A stretch of 14,903 nucleotides of DNA from a bacterium (Candidatus Ratteibacteria) CG_4_9_14_3_um_filter_41_21 (GTDB lineage Bacteria; Ratteibacteria; UBA8468): the NCBI GenBank assembly GCA_002791075.1, contig PFWI01000027.1, forward strand, positions 1-14,903, given 5' to 3'. This document shows positions 1 to 6,181 of the stretch, piece by piece. The notes below the pieces were generated by a model. The model was not told the origin of the DNA. It made no database searches and was given only the letters and a program-made list of their open reading frames with translations. Made by a program: the position numbers and the translations under genes. The stretch's first letter is position 1; each line of letters begins with the position of its first letter.

Positions 1-857
1 GGGTTAGCCATTGCAAAGACAATTGAATTTTTTGCCATAGATTTAACCATTTCCTGATTTACCAAATTAGGAGCCGAGACCCCGATAAAAAGGTCTGCTC
101 CTCTCATTGCCTTCCTTAAATCTCCTTTTAAATTGCAATGGGTAATGCTGGCAATTTCTTTTTTGGCAAAATTCATATTAGTCTTTCTACCTTGATGGAT
201 AGTTCCTTTTCTGTCGCAGAGAATAATATTTTTTGCTCCGGCCTGATGAAGGAACTTTGCTGTGGCAATGCCGGCGGCTCCGGCTCCGTTAATCACAATT
301 TTAATTGCCGAGAGTTTCTTTTTTACAATTTTTAGGGCATTGATGGTGGCGGCCAGAACCACCACTGCCGTTCCGTGCTGGTCATCATGGAAAACAGGAA
401 TGGAAAGACTCTTTCTTAGTTTTTCTTCGACTAAAAAACATCGGGGGGAAGAGATGTCCTCTAAATTGATGCCGCCTAAAGAGGGAGTGATGAGGGAAAT
501 TGCCTTTACTATTTCGGGGACGTTTTGGGTAGCCAGGCAGATGGGAATGGCGTCAATCCCGGAGAATTCCTTAAAGAGAATGCATTTACCTTCCATCACC
601 GGCAGTGCAGCTTCCGGACCAATATTTCCCAAGCCAAGGACAGCGCTGCCGTCGGTAATTACCGCAATCGTATTGCCTTTATTGGTGTAGTCATAGACCG
701 ATGCTCTTTTTTTTGCGATTATTCGGGAAGGGCCGGCAACACCCGGGGTATAAGCAAGAGAAAGGTCTAATAAGGTTTTTAAGGAAACCCGGCTTTTAAT
801 CTCCAGCTTCCCTTTCGTCTTTTTGTGAAGAAGAATAGAACGCTTCTCTAAGTTCAT
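1..857 (-). CDS. Malic enzyme (malate dehydrogenase, oxaloacetate-decarboxylating), N-terminal 285 residues; 3' end outside the window
   Basis: Oxidatively decarboxylates malate to pyruvate and CO2 in the cytoplasm, giving NADH or NADPH; the cofactor cannot be told from this part. Visible in order: the N-terminal malic domain with YTPGVA (Tyr36), the active-site lysine region MEGKCILFKEFSGIDAIP (Lys91), the metal-binding acidic pair in GGINLEDI (Glu133, Asp134) and HDDQHGTAV (Asp158, Asp159), then the Rossmann domain with the dinucleotide motif INGAGAAGIA (190-199). The start at 857 gives MNLEKRSILLHKK, a normal beginning for the short prokaryotic form, although no clear Shine-Dalgarno precedes it. 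The gene runs off the left edge after roughly the first two thirds of a short-form enzyme. Frame is continuous throughout. It lies downstream of hppA on the same strand, separated by repeat island 879-1201, so it may have its own promoter. Family assignment is secure from the motifs. Confidence 0.95.
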   Translation of the reverse strand, partial: MNLEKRSILLHKKTKGKLEIKSRVSLKTLLDLSLAYTPGVAGPSRIIAKKRASVYDYTNKGNTIAVITDGSAVLGLGNIGPEAALPVMEGKCILFKEFSGIDAIPICLATQNVPEIVKAISLITPSLGGINLEDISSPRCFLVEEKLRKSLSIPVFHDDQHGTAVVVLAATINALKIVKKKLSAIKIVINGAGAAGIATAKFLHQAGAKNIILCDRKGTIHQGRKTNMNFAKKEIASITHCNLKGDLRKAMRGADLFIGVSAPNLVNQEMVKSMAKNSIVFAMAN

Positions 858-878
858 AGTATAGGAATTTTCTTTTTT

Positions 879-1201
879 GGACGCTAGAATAACATCAGGA
901 TAAAATAAGGATTCTAATGAAGTCATTGCGAGCGAGGTCCCTACGAATAGTCATTGCGAGCGAAAGCGAAGTCCCGAAGGGATCCCTTTGGGACAATCTC
1001 GCTCAGGATAAACTCCGCAATCTCATAAGATTGCGGAGCCTGCCCCGAGCCTGTTATTTGAGATTGCCACAGTCGTCCCCCTTGCTTTCTTACGATAAGA
1101 GAAGAAGGGGGGACTCCTTCGCAATGACAGACGAAGGGGTCTTACTCCTCGCAATGACAGTTACACCGTTATCTGCGTGTATCTGCGTTAATCTGCGTCC
1201 G
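879..1201. repeat. Composite repeat: R3 arms (GGACGC…GCGTCC) enclosing R1-type palindromes
   Basis: This fills the gap between the malic enzyme and hppA. The left arm begins GGACGC at 879 and continues with ATCAGGATAAAAT. The right arm holds three tandem copies of ATCTGCG (1171, 1181, 1191) and ends GCGTCC at 1200. Between them is a degenerate array of R1 sequence: TCATTGCGAG at 923 and 951, CGCAATGACAG at 1150 and a similar CGCAATGACAG near 1121. It also holds local hairpins, one at 972-993 (TCCC/AGGG paired with CCCT/GGGA) and a perfect 11-bp stem CTCCGCAATCT/AGATTGCGGAG (1013-1038, 4-base loop). No T tract follows the stems, so a classical terminator is not supported. A small open frame on the plus strand across this repeat (917-1207) is not a gene. 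Confidence 0.8.
922..1160. repeat. R1 core (GTCATTGCGAG … CGCAATGACAG), expanded and degenerate copy
   Basis: This is the inner part of the 879-1201 island. It starts GTCATTGCGAG and ends CTCGCAATGACAG, the same boundaries seen for the R1 cores at 3384, 5100 and 6034. It is about twice as long as those and looks like two or more R1 units merged. Confidence 0.7.
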
Positions 1202-1208
1202 ATTTAAC

Positions 1209-3296
1209 TCACTTAAAGAAAGTGTATTTCATAATAAAGGAAGCAAAGACGATGGAGATAATTGACATTAATTTAATGAGGATGTTTAAGGAGGGACCCG
1301 CGGTATCCTTGAAAGGGTCGCCCACCGTATCTCCGATGACCGCAGCCTTATGCTGAGCCGAGCCTTTGCCGCCAAGATTGCCTTTCTCAATATATTTTTT
1401 GCTGTTGTCCCAGATTGCCCCGGAATTGGCAAAAGTTACCGCAACCACAAATCCGCAAGCAAGGGCTCCGGTGAGGAGTCCGATGACCCCTTCCAGCCCT
1501 AAAAATATTCCTACCATAATGGGAAGAATAATAGTTATTAAAGAAGGAAACATCATTTCTTTCAGAGCGCCAGCGGTGCAAATATCTACGGCTTTAGCAT
1601 ATTCTGGTTTTGCTTTTCCTTCCATTAGACCAACAATCTCTTTGAATTGTCTTCTTACTTCCAGGACAATCTTTTGTGCAGTTCTGCCCACCGCCCGAAT
1701 CGCCAAAGAGGAGAAGAAAAAGGGATACATTGCTCCGATGAAAAGTCCGGCCATTAATCGGGGATTCATCAAAGAGAGTTCTATTTTTCCCCCGTATTGG
1801 AGAATCTGACTTCGGTAAGCGGCAATAAGAGCCAGAGCGGTTAAGGCGGCAGAACCAATGGCAAAGCCTTTTCCGGTAGCTGCGGTGGTATTACCCAGCG
1901 CATCCAGGCTATCAGTTCTCTCCCGCACAATGGGGGGCTGATGGGTCATCTCGGCATTTCCTCCGGCATTATCCGCTACCGGCCCATAGGAATCGGTAGC
2001 CAGAGTAATCCCTAAAGTAGAGAGCATCCCGACGGCGGTGATGGCGATACCATAAAGCCCCAGGAAAATGTTTTTACTCCCTCCCGCCAAGTAGAAACTA
2101 AGCAGAGAAGCAATCGCGACGGTAAGTACGGGGAGAAAAGTGGAACTCATTCCCCAGGAATATCCTTCCAGAATGACCGTGGCCGTTCCGGTTTTGGAGG
2201 CCTCCGCGACCAATCTGGTGGGGGGGTAATTATCGGAAGTATAGTACTCGGCAAAGAAACCAATAAGATTACCCGCAATCAGCCCGCAGAGAATTGCCCA
2301 ATAAATTCCTAAGTATTGTGGTCCTAAGACCTTTAACACGATGGGCAACGATAAACCTGCTACCAGAATTCCGGTAATATAGACTCCGCGGCGCATTGCT
2401 GAGAGAAGGGCGGCTTGCGTAGCATTCTCTTTGGCGTGCACCAGGAAAAAACCTATTAAAGAGGCGAGAATCCCGGAGGCGCCAATCAAAATAGGCAAAA
2501 ACATTCCCGAAAAAGAAAGTCCGGCGGCAAGGGAGAGAGCCATTGCCGCTACGATAGAATCAAGATAAGACTCATATAAATCCGCTCCCATCCCCGCAAT
2601 ATCCCCGACGTTATCTCCCACGTTATCGGCAATGGTTGCCGGGTTTCTGGCGTCATCTTCGGGAATGCCGACTTCTACTTTACCCACTAAATCTGCTCCT
2701 ACGTCAGCTCCTTTAGTATAGATGCCACCTCCAACCCGGGCAAAGAGCGCCTGCGCGGAAGCGCCCATTCCCGCAGAGAAAAGGGTAGAGGCAATGTTAA
2801 ACATTCGGGTTGCCGGTTCCAGGGAACGATAGACCCATTGCAGAAAAAGGTACCAAACACTGACATTAAGAAGGGCTAAAGAAACGACAATAAGGCCCAT
2901 CACACTTCCCGAGGAAAAGCCGATGCGCAAGGCCTTATTTAAAGAGTTCTTGGCGCTTTCCGTCATTCGGTTGGAGGATAAAGTGGCGACATTCATTCCG
3001 ATAAATCCGGCTAAAGCAGAGAAAAGAAGTCCGCTAACAAAAGCCAAAGGAGCATATACAGGCAAGAATTTCTTTTGACTCAAAACAACGAGGACAAGGA
3101 AGACAAAAAATCCGCAAACTGCAACGGATTTATATTCTCTTTTGAGAAATGCCGATGCTCCTTCTCTCACCGCAGCGGCCACTTTCTTCATTTCAAGACT
3201 GCCCTCGTCCTGGTTCTTAATCCAGGCAATCAGAAAACTGACAAAAATAAAAGTAATCAAAACCGTCAAAAAAGGTACAAAATCAATTAAATTCAT
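1209..3296 (-). CDS. hppA: Membrane-bound ion-translocating inorganic pyrophosphatase, K+-dependent type, probably Na+-pumping
   Basis: Hydrolyses cytoplasmic pyrophosphate and couples it to cation export across the inner membrane. The 695-residue protein is almost all membrane helices, about 16 as in the family. Hallmarks, numbered from the chosen start: the PPi-site motif DVGADLVGKVE (198-208), DNVGDNVGD (224-232), and the C-terminal GDTVGDPFKDTAGPSLN. GNTTAATGKG has Ala472 and Gly475 where K+-independent enzymes have Lys and Thr, so K+ dependence is expected. In GADLYESY the Glu242 lies three residues after Asp239, the arrangement of Na+-PPases such as the Thermotoga enzyme rather than plant H+-PPases. 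Na+ pumping is therefore likely, and a dual Na+/H+ pump is not excluded. An ATG at 3296 is preferred over the in-frame ATG at 3320 because GGAG sits 5 bases before it and the first eight codons add nothing family-like. It follows repeat copy A. Confidence 0.96.
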   Translation of the reverse strand: MNLIDFVPFLTVLITFIFVSFLIAWIKNQDEGSLEMKKVAAAVREGASAFLKREYKSVAVCGFFVFLVLVVLSQKKFLPVYAPLAFVSGLLFSALAGFIGMNVATLSSNRMTESAKNSLNKALRIGFSSGSVMGLIVVSLALLNVSVWYLFLQWVYRSLEPATRMFNIASTLFSAGMGASAQALFARVGGGIYTKGADVGADLVGKVEVGIPEDDARNPATIADNVGDNVGDIAGMGADLYESYLDSIVAAMALSLAAGLSFSGMFLPILIGASGILASLIGFFLVHAKENATQAALLSAMRRGVYITGILVAGLSLPIVLKVLGPQYLGIYWAILCGLIAGNLIGFFAEYYTSDNYPPTRLVAEASKTGTATVILEGYSWGMSSTFLPVLTVAIASLLSFYLAGGSKNIFLGLYGIAITAVGMLSTLGITLATDSYGPVADNAGGNAEMTHQPPIVRERTDSLDALGNTTAATGKGFAIGSAALTALALIAAYRSQILQYGGKIELSLMNPRLMAGLFIGAMYPFFFSSLAIRAVGRTAQKIVLEVRRQFKEIVGLMEGKAKPEYAKAVDICTAGALKEMMFPSLITIILPIMVGIFLGLEGVIGLLTGALACGFVVAVTFANSGAIWDNSKKYIEKGNLGGKGSAQHKAAVIGDTVGDPFKDTAGPSLNILIKLMSIISIVFASFIMKYTFFK

Positions 3297-3301
3297 TTTT
3301 T

Positions 3302-3305
3302 CTCC
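3302..3305 (-). promoter_or_regulatory. Shine-Dalgarno GGAG that decides the hppA start
   Basis: On the minus strand GGAG is followed by five A residues and ATG at 3296. An upstream in-frame ATG at 3320 lacks such a site. Confidence 0.7.
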
Positions 3306-3345
3306 TAATTGAAACTGCATAGGAATTTCCTTTTTTTATTATTAT

Positions 3346-3570
3346 CCACCAATAACACACGAATAAGAACTGACAGTGCAACTGTCATTGCGAGCGAATG
3401 ACAATGAGCGTGGCAATCCCTCACTTCTATGAAAAAGATGAGATTGCCACGTCGCTATCGCTCCTCGCAACGACTTCGTCGGATTGCTTCGGTCTATGAC
3501 CTCGCAATGACTACTCTTATATTATTCTTTAATTCTCTTTTTTCGTGTTCATTAGTGTTCATTCGTGGTT
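3346..3570. repeat. Inverted-repeat copy A: R2/R1 composite, 225 bp
   Basis: Nearly identical to the reverse complement of 5041-5264: 222 of 225 aligned columns match, with two substitutions and one 1-base gap. Outer R2 arms are CCACCAATAACACACGAATAAG on the left (degenerate) and GTGTTCATTCGTGGTT on the right. The R1 core lies at 3384-3511. It occupies the gap between pth and hppA. No promoter or terminator can be assigned with confidence inside it. Confidence 0.95.
3384..3511. repeat. R1 core inside copy A
   Basis: Bounded by GTCATTGCGAG and CTCGCAATGAC. Within it GTGGCAATC and GATTGCCAC form a stem around about 23 bases, with GTCATTGCGAG pairing imperfectly with CTCGCAACGAC further out. 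Confidence 0.85.
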
Positions 3571-3580
3571 CCATTGTTTT

Positions 3581-4138
3581 TTAATTGAACTTGGACATTG
3601 TTTTTTCCGTTCCTGTTTCCAGCAAGGACTCAACTGCGTCAACAACTGCCTCTAACACCTTTTTTAATTCTTTATTTTCTTCTTTTTTGAAAGAGGAAAG
3701 CACGTAATCGGTTAACTTGTCTTCCTCGGGAAAGCCAATGCCGATGCGCAAGCGAGAGAAATCATTAGTTCCCAGGCAGGCAATAATTGACTCTAACCCA
3801 TTATGTCCTCCCGCGCTTCCTTTTGCACGAAGACGAATTTTTCCCAGAGGGAGGCTTAAGTCGTCGCAGAGAATAAGAATTTCCTCTTTTTTAATTCTAT
3901 GTTTTTTTAGAAAGGTTCTTACCGGAATGCCGCTATTATTCATAAAGGCGAGGGGTTTAAGGAGGATAACCTCCTTTTCTTTAATCCTCCCCTGGCCAAT
4001 TTCACTTTTATACCGAAGGCTTCGACGAAAGGATAGGTGATTTTTAGAAGCGAGATAATCAATGGCGAGAAAACCGGCATTGTGCCGGGTGCTATGATAT
4101 CTTCTTCCCGGATTGCCCAGACCAATAATCAACCACAC
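3581..4138 (-). CDS. pth: Peptidyl-tRNA hydrolase
   Basis: Cleaves the ester bond of peptidyl-tRNAs released from stalled ribosomes and recycles tRNA in the cytoplasm. 185 residues, normal family length. The N-terminus MWLIIGLGNPGRRYHSTRHN carries Asn9 and the catalytic His19 (Asn10 and His20 in E. coli). Asn67 in FMNNSG, Asp92 in CDDLSLPLG and Asn113 in GGHNGLES match E. coli Asn68, Asp93 and Asn114, so the active site is complete. The usual KPQTYMN segment reads KPLAFMN, a mild departure. The start is GTG, chosen because the conserved glycine-rich opening follows at once; no Shine-Dalgarno is visible. It starts 17 bp after the rplY stop, so translation may be coupled in one operon, a common pairing in bacteria. 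Confidence 0.95.
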   Translation of the reverse strand: MWLIIGLGNPGRRYHSTRHNAGFLAIDYLASKNHLSFRRSLRYKSEIGQGRIKEKEVILLKPLAFMNNSGIPVRTFLKKHRIKKEEILILCDDLSLPLGKIRLRAKGSAGGHNGLESIIACLGTNDFSRLRIGIGFPEEDKLTDYVLSSFKKEENKELKKVLEAVVDAVESLLETGTEKTMSKFN

Positions 4139-4155
4139 TTTATTTTATCGCAAAA

Positions 4156-4893
4156 TTACTTCTTCTTCTCTTTTTTTTCTGCTTTTTTATCTTTCTCGGG
4201 TTCTTCTGACTCTTTGTCTTTTTCTGCAGGTTTTTCCTCTTCCTTTTTCTTCCTTCTCTCCTCGGCTTCTTCCTCTGAGATTACTTCAGGTTCTGCTTCT
4301 TCTCCCTCTGGGGCGACTTCCTCCTCTTCTTTCCTGGGAGCAAGAACTGAAACTACCACGTTGGTGGGCTCGTTAAGAATTTTTACATTCTCTTTTCCTA
4401 AGTTACTTACGTAGAGGATATCGCCAATTTTTAAAGAGGAGATATCAACTTCAATTTTTTCCGGGATATGAGCGGGGAGAGCCTCAACTTCCATTTCCCA
4501 GAGCATCTGGTCTAATACGCCTCCCTCTTTTACCCCCGGAGATTCTCCGATTAACGTTACCGGCACCTTAGCCGTAATCGGTTTGTCCAGAGCAACCTCG
4601 TGGAAATCCAGATGCAGAATCTCATCCTTGATTAAGTTTCGCTGCGTTTCCTTTAAGACTACACTTTTTTTGATAATTTTATTATCCTTTTTGATTTTGA
4701 GTTCAAGAAGGCCGCTGCTCTTTCCGGATAAATGTTGCAGAATCATCCGAAAATCCTTGTTCTTCAAACTCAAGGGAATAGATTCTTGCTCTTTCCCGTA
4801 GAGAATGGCGGGAAGATAGCCTTTTTCCCTTAGTTTTTTTACCATCCTGGTGCCTTTTTCTTTTCTGACTTCTGCTTCTATTATCGTTTCCAT
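4156..4893 (-). CDS. rplY: 50S ribosomal protein L25 (bL25), general stress protein Ctc type, with long charged tail
   Basis: Binds 5S rRNA in the large ribosomal subunit. The first ~95 residues are the L25 5S-binding beta-barrel: it opens METIIEAEVRKEKGTR and includes GYLPAILYGK and LHLDFHEV. Residues ~96-185 are the second Ctc/TL5 beta domain, with VPVTLIGESPGVKEGGVLDQ and the typical VEALPAHIPEKIEVD and IGDILYVSNL. From ~187 to 245 the chain is almost only Glu and Lys with a few Ser, Pro and Ala, and is probably disordered. Tails of this kind occur in Ctc proteins, but this one is long, giving 245 residues. AAGGA five bases before ATG supports the start. It is first in an operon with pth; its leader contains the R3 arm at 4905-4928. 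Confidence 0.94.
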   Translation of the reverse strand: METIIEAEVRKEKGTRMVKKLREKGYLPAILYGKEQESIPLSLKNKDFRMILQHLSGKSSGLLELKIKKDNKIIKKSVVLKETQRNLIKDEILHLDFHEVALDKPITAKVPVTLIGESPGVKEGGVLDQMLWEMEVEALPAHIPEKIEVDISSLKIGDILYVSNLGKENVKILNEPTNVVVSVLAPRKEEEEVAPEGEEAEPEVISEEEAEERRKKKEEEKPAEKDKESEEPEKDKKAEKKEKKK

Positions 4894-4948
4894 AAATTCC
4901 TTCTGGACGCGGATAATATCAGGATAAAATCATGATTAAAGAACTTAG

Positions 4949-5003
4949 CCCCCTCACCTCCATCCTCTCCCCTTGGGGAGAGGAAATTAATTAGGTGAGG
5001 GGG
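4949..5003. repeat. R4 palindrome (CCCCCTCACCT … AGGTGAGGGGG)
   Basis: Perfect 11-bp outer arms (4949-4959 and 4993-5003) and perfect 9-bp inner arms CCTCTCCCC/GGGGAGAGG (4964-4972 and 4975-4983) with a 2-base loop. It could form a strong cruciform or RNA hairpin. A related sequence occurs inside mfd at 13144-13196. Confidence 0.85.
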
Positions 5004-5040
5004 AACTTTGAAATTCCATACAATAAATTAAAAATAATGT

Positions 5041-5264
5041 AACCACGAATGGACACTAATGAACACGAAAAAAGAGAATTAAAGAATAATATAAGAGTAG
5101 TCATTGCGAGGTCATAGACCGAAGCAATCCGACGAAGTCGTTGCGAGGAGCGATAGCGACGTGGCAATCTCATCTTTTTCATAGAAGTGAGGGATTGCCA
5201 CGCTCATTGTCATTCGCTCGCAATGACAGTTGCACTGTCAGTTCTTATTCGTGTTTATTCGTGG
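5041..5264. repeat. Inverted-repeat copy B: R2/R1 composite, 224 bp
   Basis: Reverse-complement partner of 3346-3570 with only two substitutions and one 1-base gap. Left arm AACCACGAATGGACACTAAT, right arm ending TTTATTCGTGG. R1 core at 5100-5227. It lies upstream of rplY and, on the other strand, upstream of the translin-family gene. Confidence 0.95.
5100..5227. repeat. R1 core inside copy B
   Basis: Bounded by GTCATTGCGAG and CTCGCAATGAC, identical to the reverse complement of the core at 3384-3511. Confidence 0.85.
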
Positions 5265-5314
5265 CTAATTAATTGTTTTAAATCCTGTAAATCTGCGTCC
5301 TATTAAATTTTTCC

Positions 5315-5344
5315 TTGCTTAAATTATTAATTTTATGTTATTCT
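5315..5344 (+). promoter_or_regulatory. Candidate promoter of the translin-family gene
   Basis: TTGCTT (5315-5320) is followed after 18 bases by TATTCT (5339-5344), with TG one base before it as in an extended -10. Transcription would begin near 5351, about 20 bases before the ATG. It lies just outside the repeats. This rests on consensus resemblance only, in AT-rich DNA where chance matches are common. Confidence 0.35.
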
Positions 5345-5370
5345 ACTACTGTTTTTAAAAAAGGTCAAGT

Positions 5371-5976
5371 ATGGAAAAATTGGATAAAATTGGCTTAAGA
5401 ATTAAAAAGGTGTTTGACGGCAAGGATCAATGCCGGGAAAAGGCTCTTGTTCTATCGCGCCAGGTTATCCGGTTGAGTTCGGAAATAATCAAGATGACTC
5501 ATCGGGGAAAATTTCCGGAAGCCTTTGGCATCCTGAAAAAATCAAGGAAGACTCTAAAAGATGCCCAGGAAAGCCTCAAAATATATTCCGATATTTATTA
5601 TGCCGGTTTTCTTCAAGCGGCTGAAAAAGAATATGCGGAAGCATCGATTTTCTTTTCCATTATTAAAAAGAAAAATTTACCCACCCCGGAAACCTTGAAA
5701 ATCGGAGAATCTTCTTATCTCTGCGGGATGGGAGAGGCGATCGGAGAAATGCGACGATATATCCTTGATTCTATCCGCAAGGACAAATTAACTGATTGTG
5801 AAAGGTCGCTTGATTTGATGGATGAACTTTATTATTTTCTCTTCTCCTTTGACTATCCTGAGCCTTTAGTCAGGGGACTGCGACGAACGGTTGACAACGC
5901 CCGGGGGATTATTGAGAGGACGCGCGCCGACGTTACCAATAGCGTCAGGCAAAAGAGATTAGAGGAAAAATTATAA
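5371..5976 (+). CDS. Translin/TRAX family protein, possible endoribonuclease
   Basis: 201 residues, predicted all-alpha and highly charged, with no signal peptide or membrane segment. The order of motifs matches translin: ALVLSRQVIRLSSEIIKMTHRG (25-46), the acidic helix EKEYAEA (85-91), PTPETLKIGESSYLCGMGEA (104-123), GEMRRYILDSIR (125-136), MDELYYFLFSFDYP (150-163) and a C-terminal LRRTVDNARGIIERTRADV (170-188). Translins form octamers that bind single-stranded nucleic acid; the TRAX subunit of C3PO and archaeal TRAX-like proteins are endoribonucleases. TRAX catalysis uses an E-x2-E pair and a D-x3-E pair. Here Glu87/Glu90 and Glu122/Glu126 occupy these places, so a nuclease is plausible, with Glu for Asp at one site. 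The ATG at 5371 has only a weak AAGG upstream. It appears monocistronic, divergent from rplY. Family assignment is from remembered motifs and its substrate here is unknown. Confidence 0.82.
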   Translation: MEKLDKIGLRIKKVFDGKDQCREKALVLSRQVIRLSSEIIKMTHRGKFPEAFGILKKSRKTLKDAQESLKIYSDIYYAGFLQAAEKEYAEASIFFSIIKKKNLPTPETLKIGESSYLCGMGEAIGEMRRYILDSIRKDKLTDCERSLDLMDELYYFLFSFDYPEPLVRGLRRTVDNARGIIERTRADVTNSVRQKRLEEKL

Positions 5977-5980
5977 AAGC

Positions 5981-6161
5981 AACCACGAATTTCTCGAATT
6001 GTACGAATTATTAAAGATTAATAATAAGAACAGGTCATTGCGAGTCCGCCACTGTATCATAGGCGGACGTGGCAATCTCGAGATTGCTTCTTCGTTTCAC
6101 TCATCGCAATGACACTTCGTGTCAGTTCTTAATTAGAGAAATTCGTGACAATATCGTGGTT
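5981..6161. repeat. R2 arms with an inserted R1 core (filled R2)
   Basis: AACCACGAATTTCTCGAATT at 5981, five bases after the preceding stop codon, and ATCGTGGTT ending at 6161. Within it AAGAAC (6026) and GTTCTTA (6125-6131) flank the R1 core 6034-6113. It fills the gap before pfkA, so the pfkA leader is largely repeat DNA. Confidence 0.85.
6034..6113. repeat. R1 core, short copy
   Basis: GTCATTGCGAG to CGCAATGAC. It contains the perfect stem GTCCGCC/GGCGGAC (6045-6051 and 6062-6068) and a GTGGCAATCT segment typical of R1. Confidence 0.8.
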
Positions 6162-6181
6162 AGAAATCTGTGGATAAAATT

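Larger units (their letters stand above)
4905..5300. repeat. R3 outer arms enclosing R4 and the R2/R1 composite (triple nesting)
   Basis: The left arm GGACGCGGATAATATCAGG (from 4905, then ATAAAA) pairs with the right arm ending AATCTGCGTCC at 5300. The reverse complement of the right arm reads GGACGCAGATTTACAGGAT followed by TTAAAA. Inside lie an R4 palindrome (4949-5003) and inverted-repeat copy B (5041-5264), which itself holds an R1 core. The left arm closely resembles the left arm of the 879-1201 island. Almost all of the ~480-bp divergent gap between rplY and the translin-family gene is this structure. Confidence 0.75.

Noticed and set aside
858..863. TATACT as the -10 box of the malic enzyme gene
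   Set aside because: It abuts the ATG, so transcription would start inside the gene; no good -35 is seen. Kept only as part of the shared leader motif.
917..1207. Plus-strand open frame of 96 codons between the malic enzyme and hppA
   Set aside because: It lies wholly within the R3/R1 repeat island, and its peptide is just translated TCATTGCGAG repeat with no family resemblance.
1366..1809. Long plus-strand open frame opposite hppA
   Set aside because: Antisense shadow of a strongly conserved membrane protein; its sequence has no family features.
3346..3570. Rho-independent terminator for rplY-pth
   Set aside because: Stems are present but no stem is followed by a convincing T tract, and the identical sequence occurs upstream of rplY.
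4991..5182. Minus-strand open frame of 63 codons upstream of rplY
   Set aside because: Made of repeat copy B; no plausible ribosome site and no recognisable protein.
3346..5264. Composite transposon with rplY-pth as cargo
   Set aside because: The flanking copies encode no transposase, and the cargo is a normal housekeeping pair in its usual order.
879..6161. CRISPR-like array suggested by repeated TCATTGCGAG sequences
   Set aside because: Copies are palindromic, irregularly spaced, in both orientations and lack uniform unique spacers; no cas genes are present.
6170..6181. GTG start of pfkA four codons upstream
   Set aside because: The ATG at 6182 gives exact E. coli numbering of all active-site residues and the usual MKKIGVLTGGGD opening.
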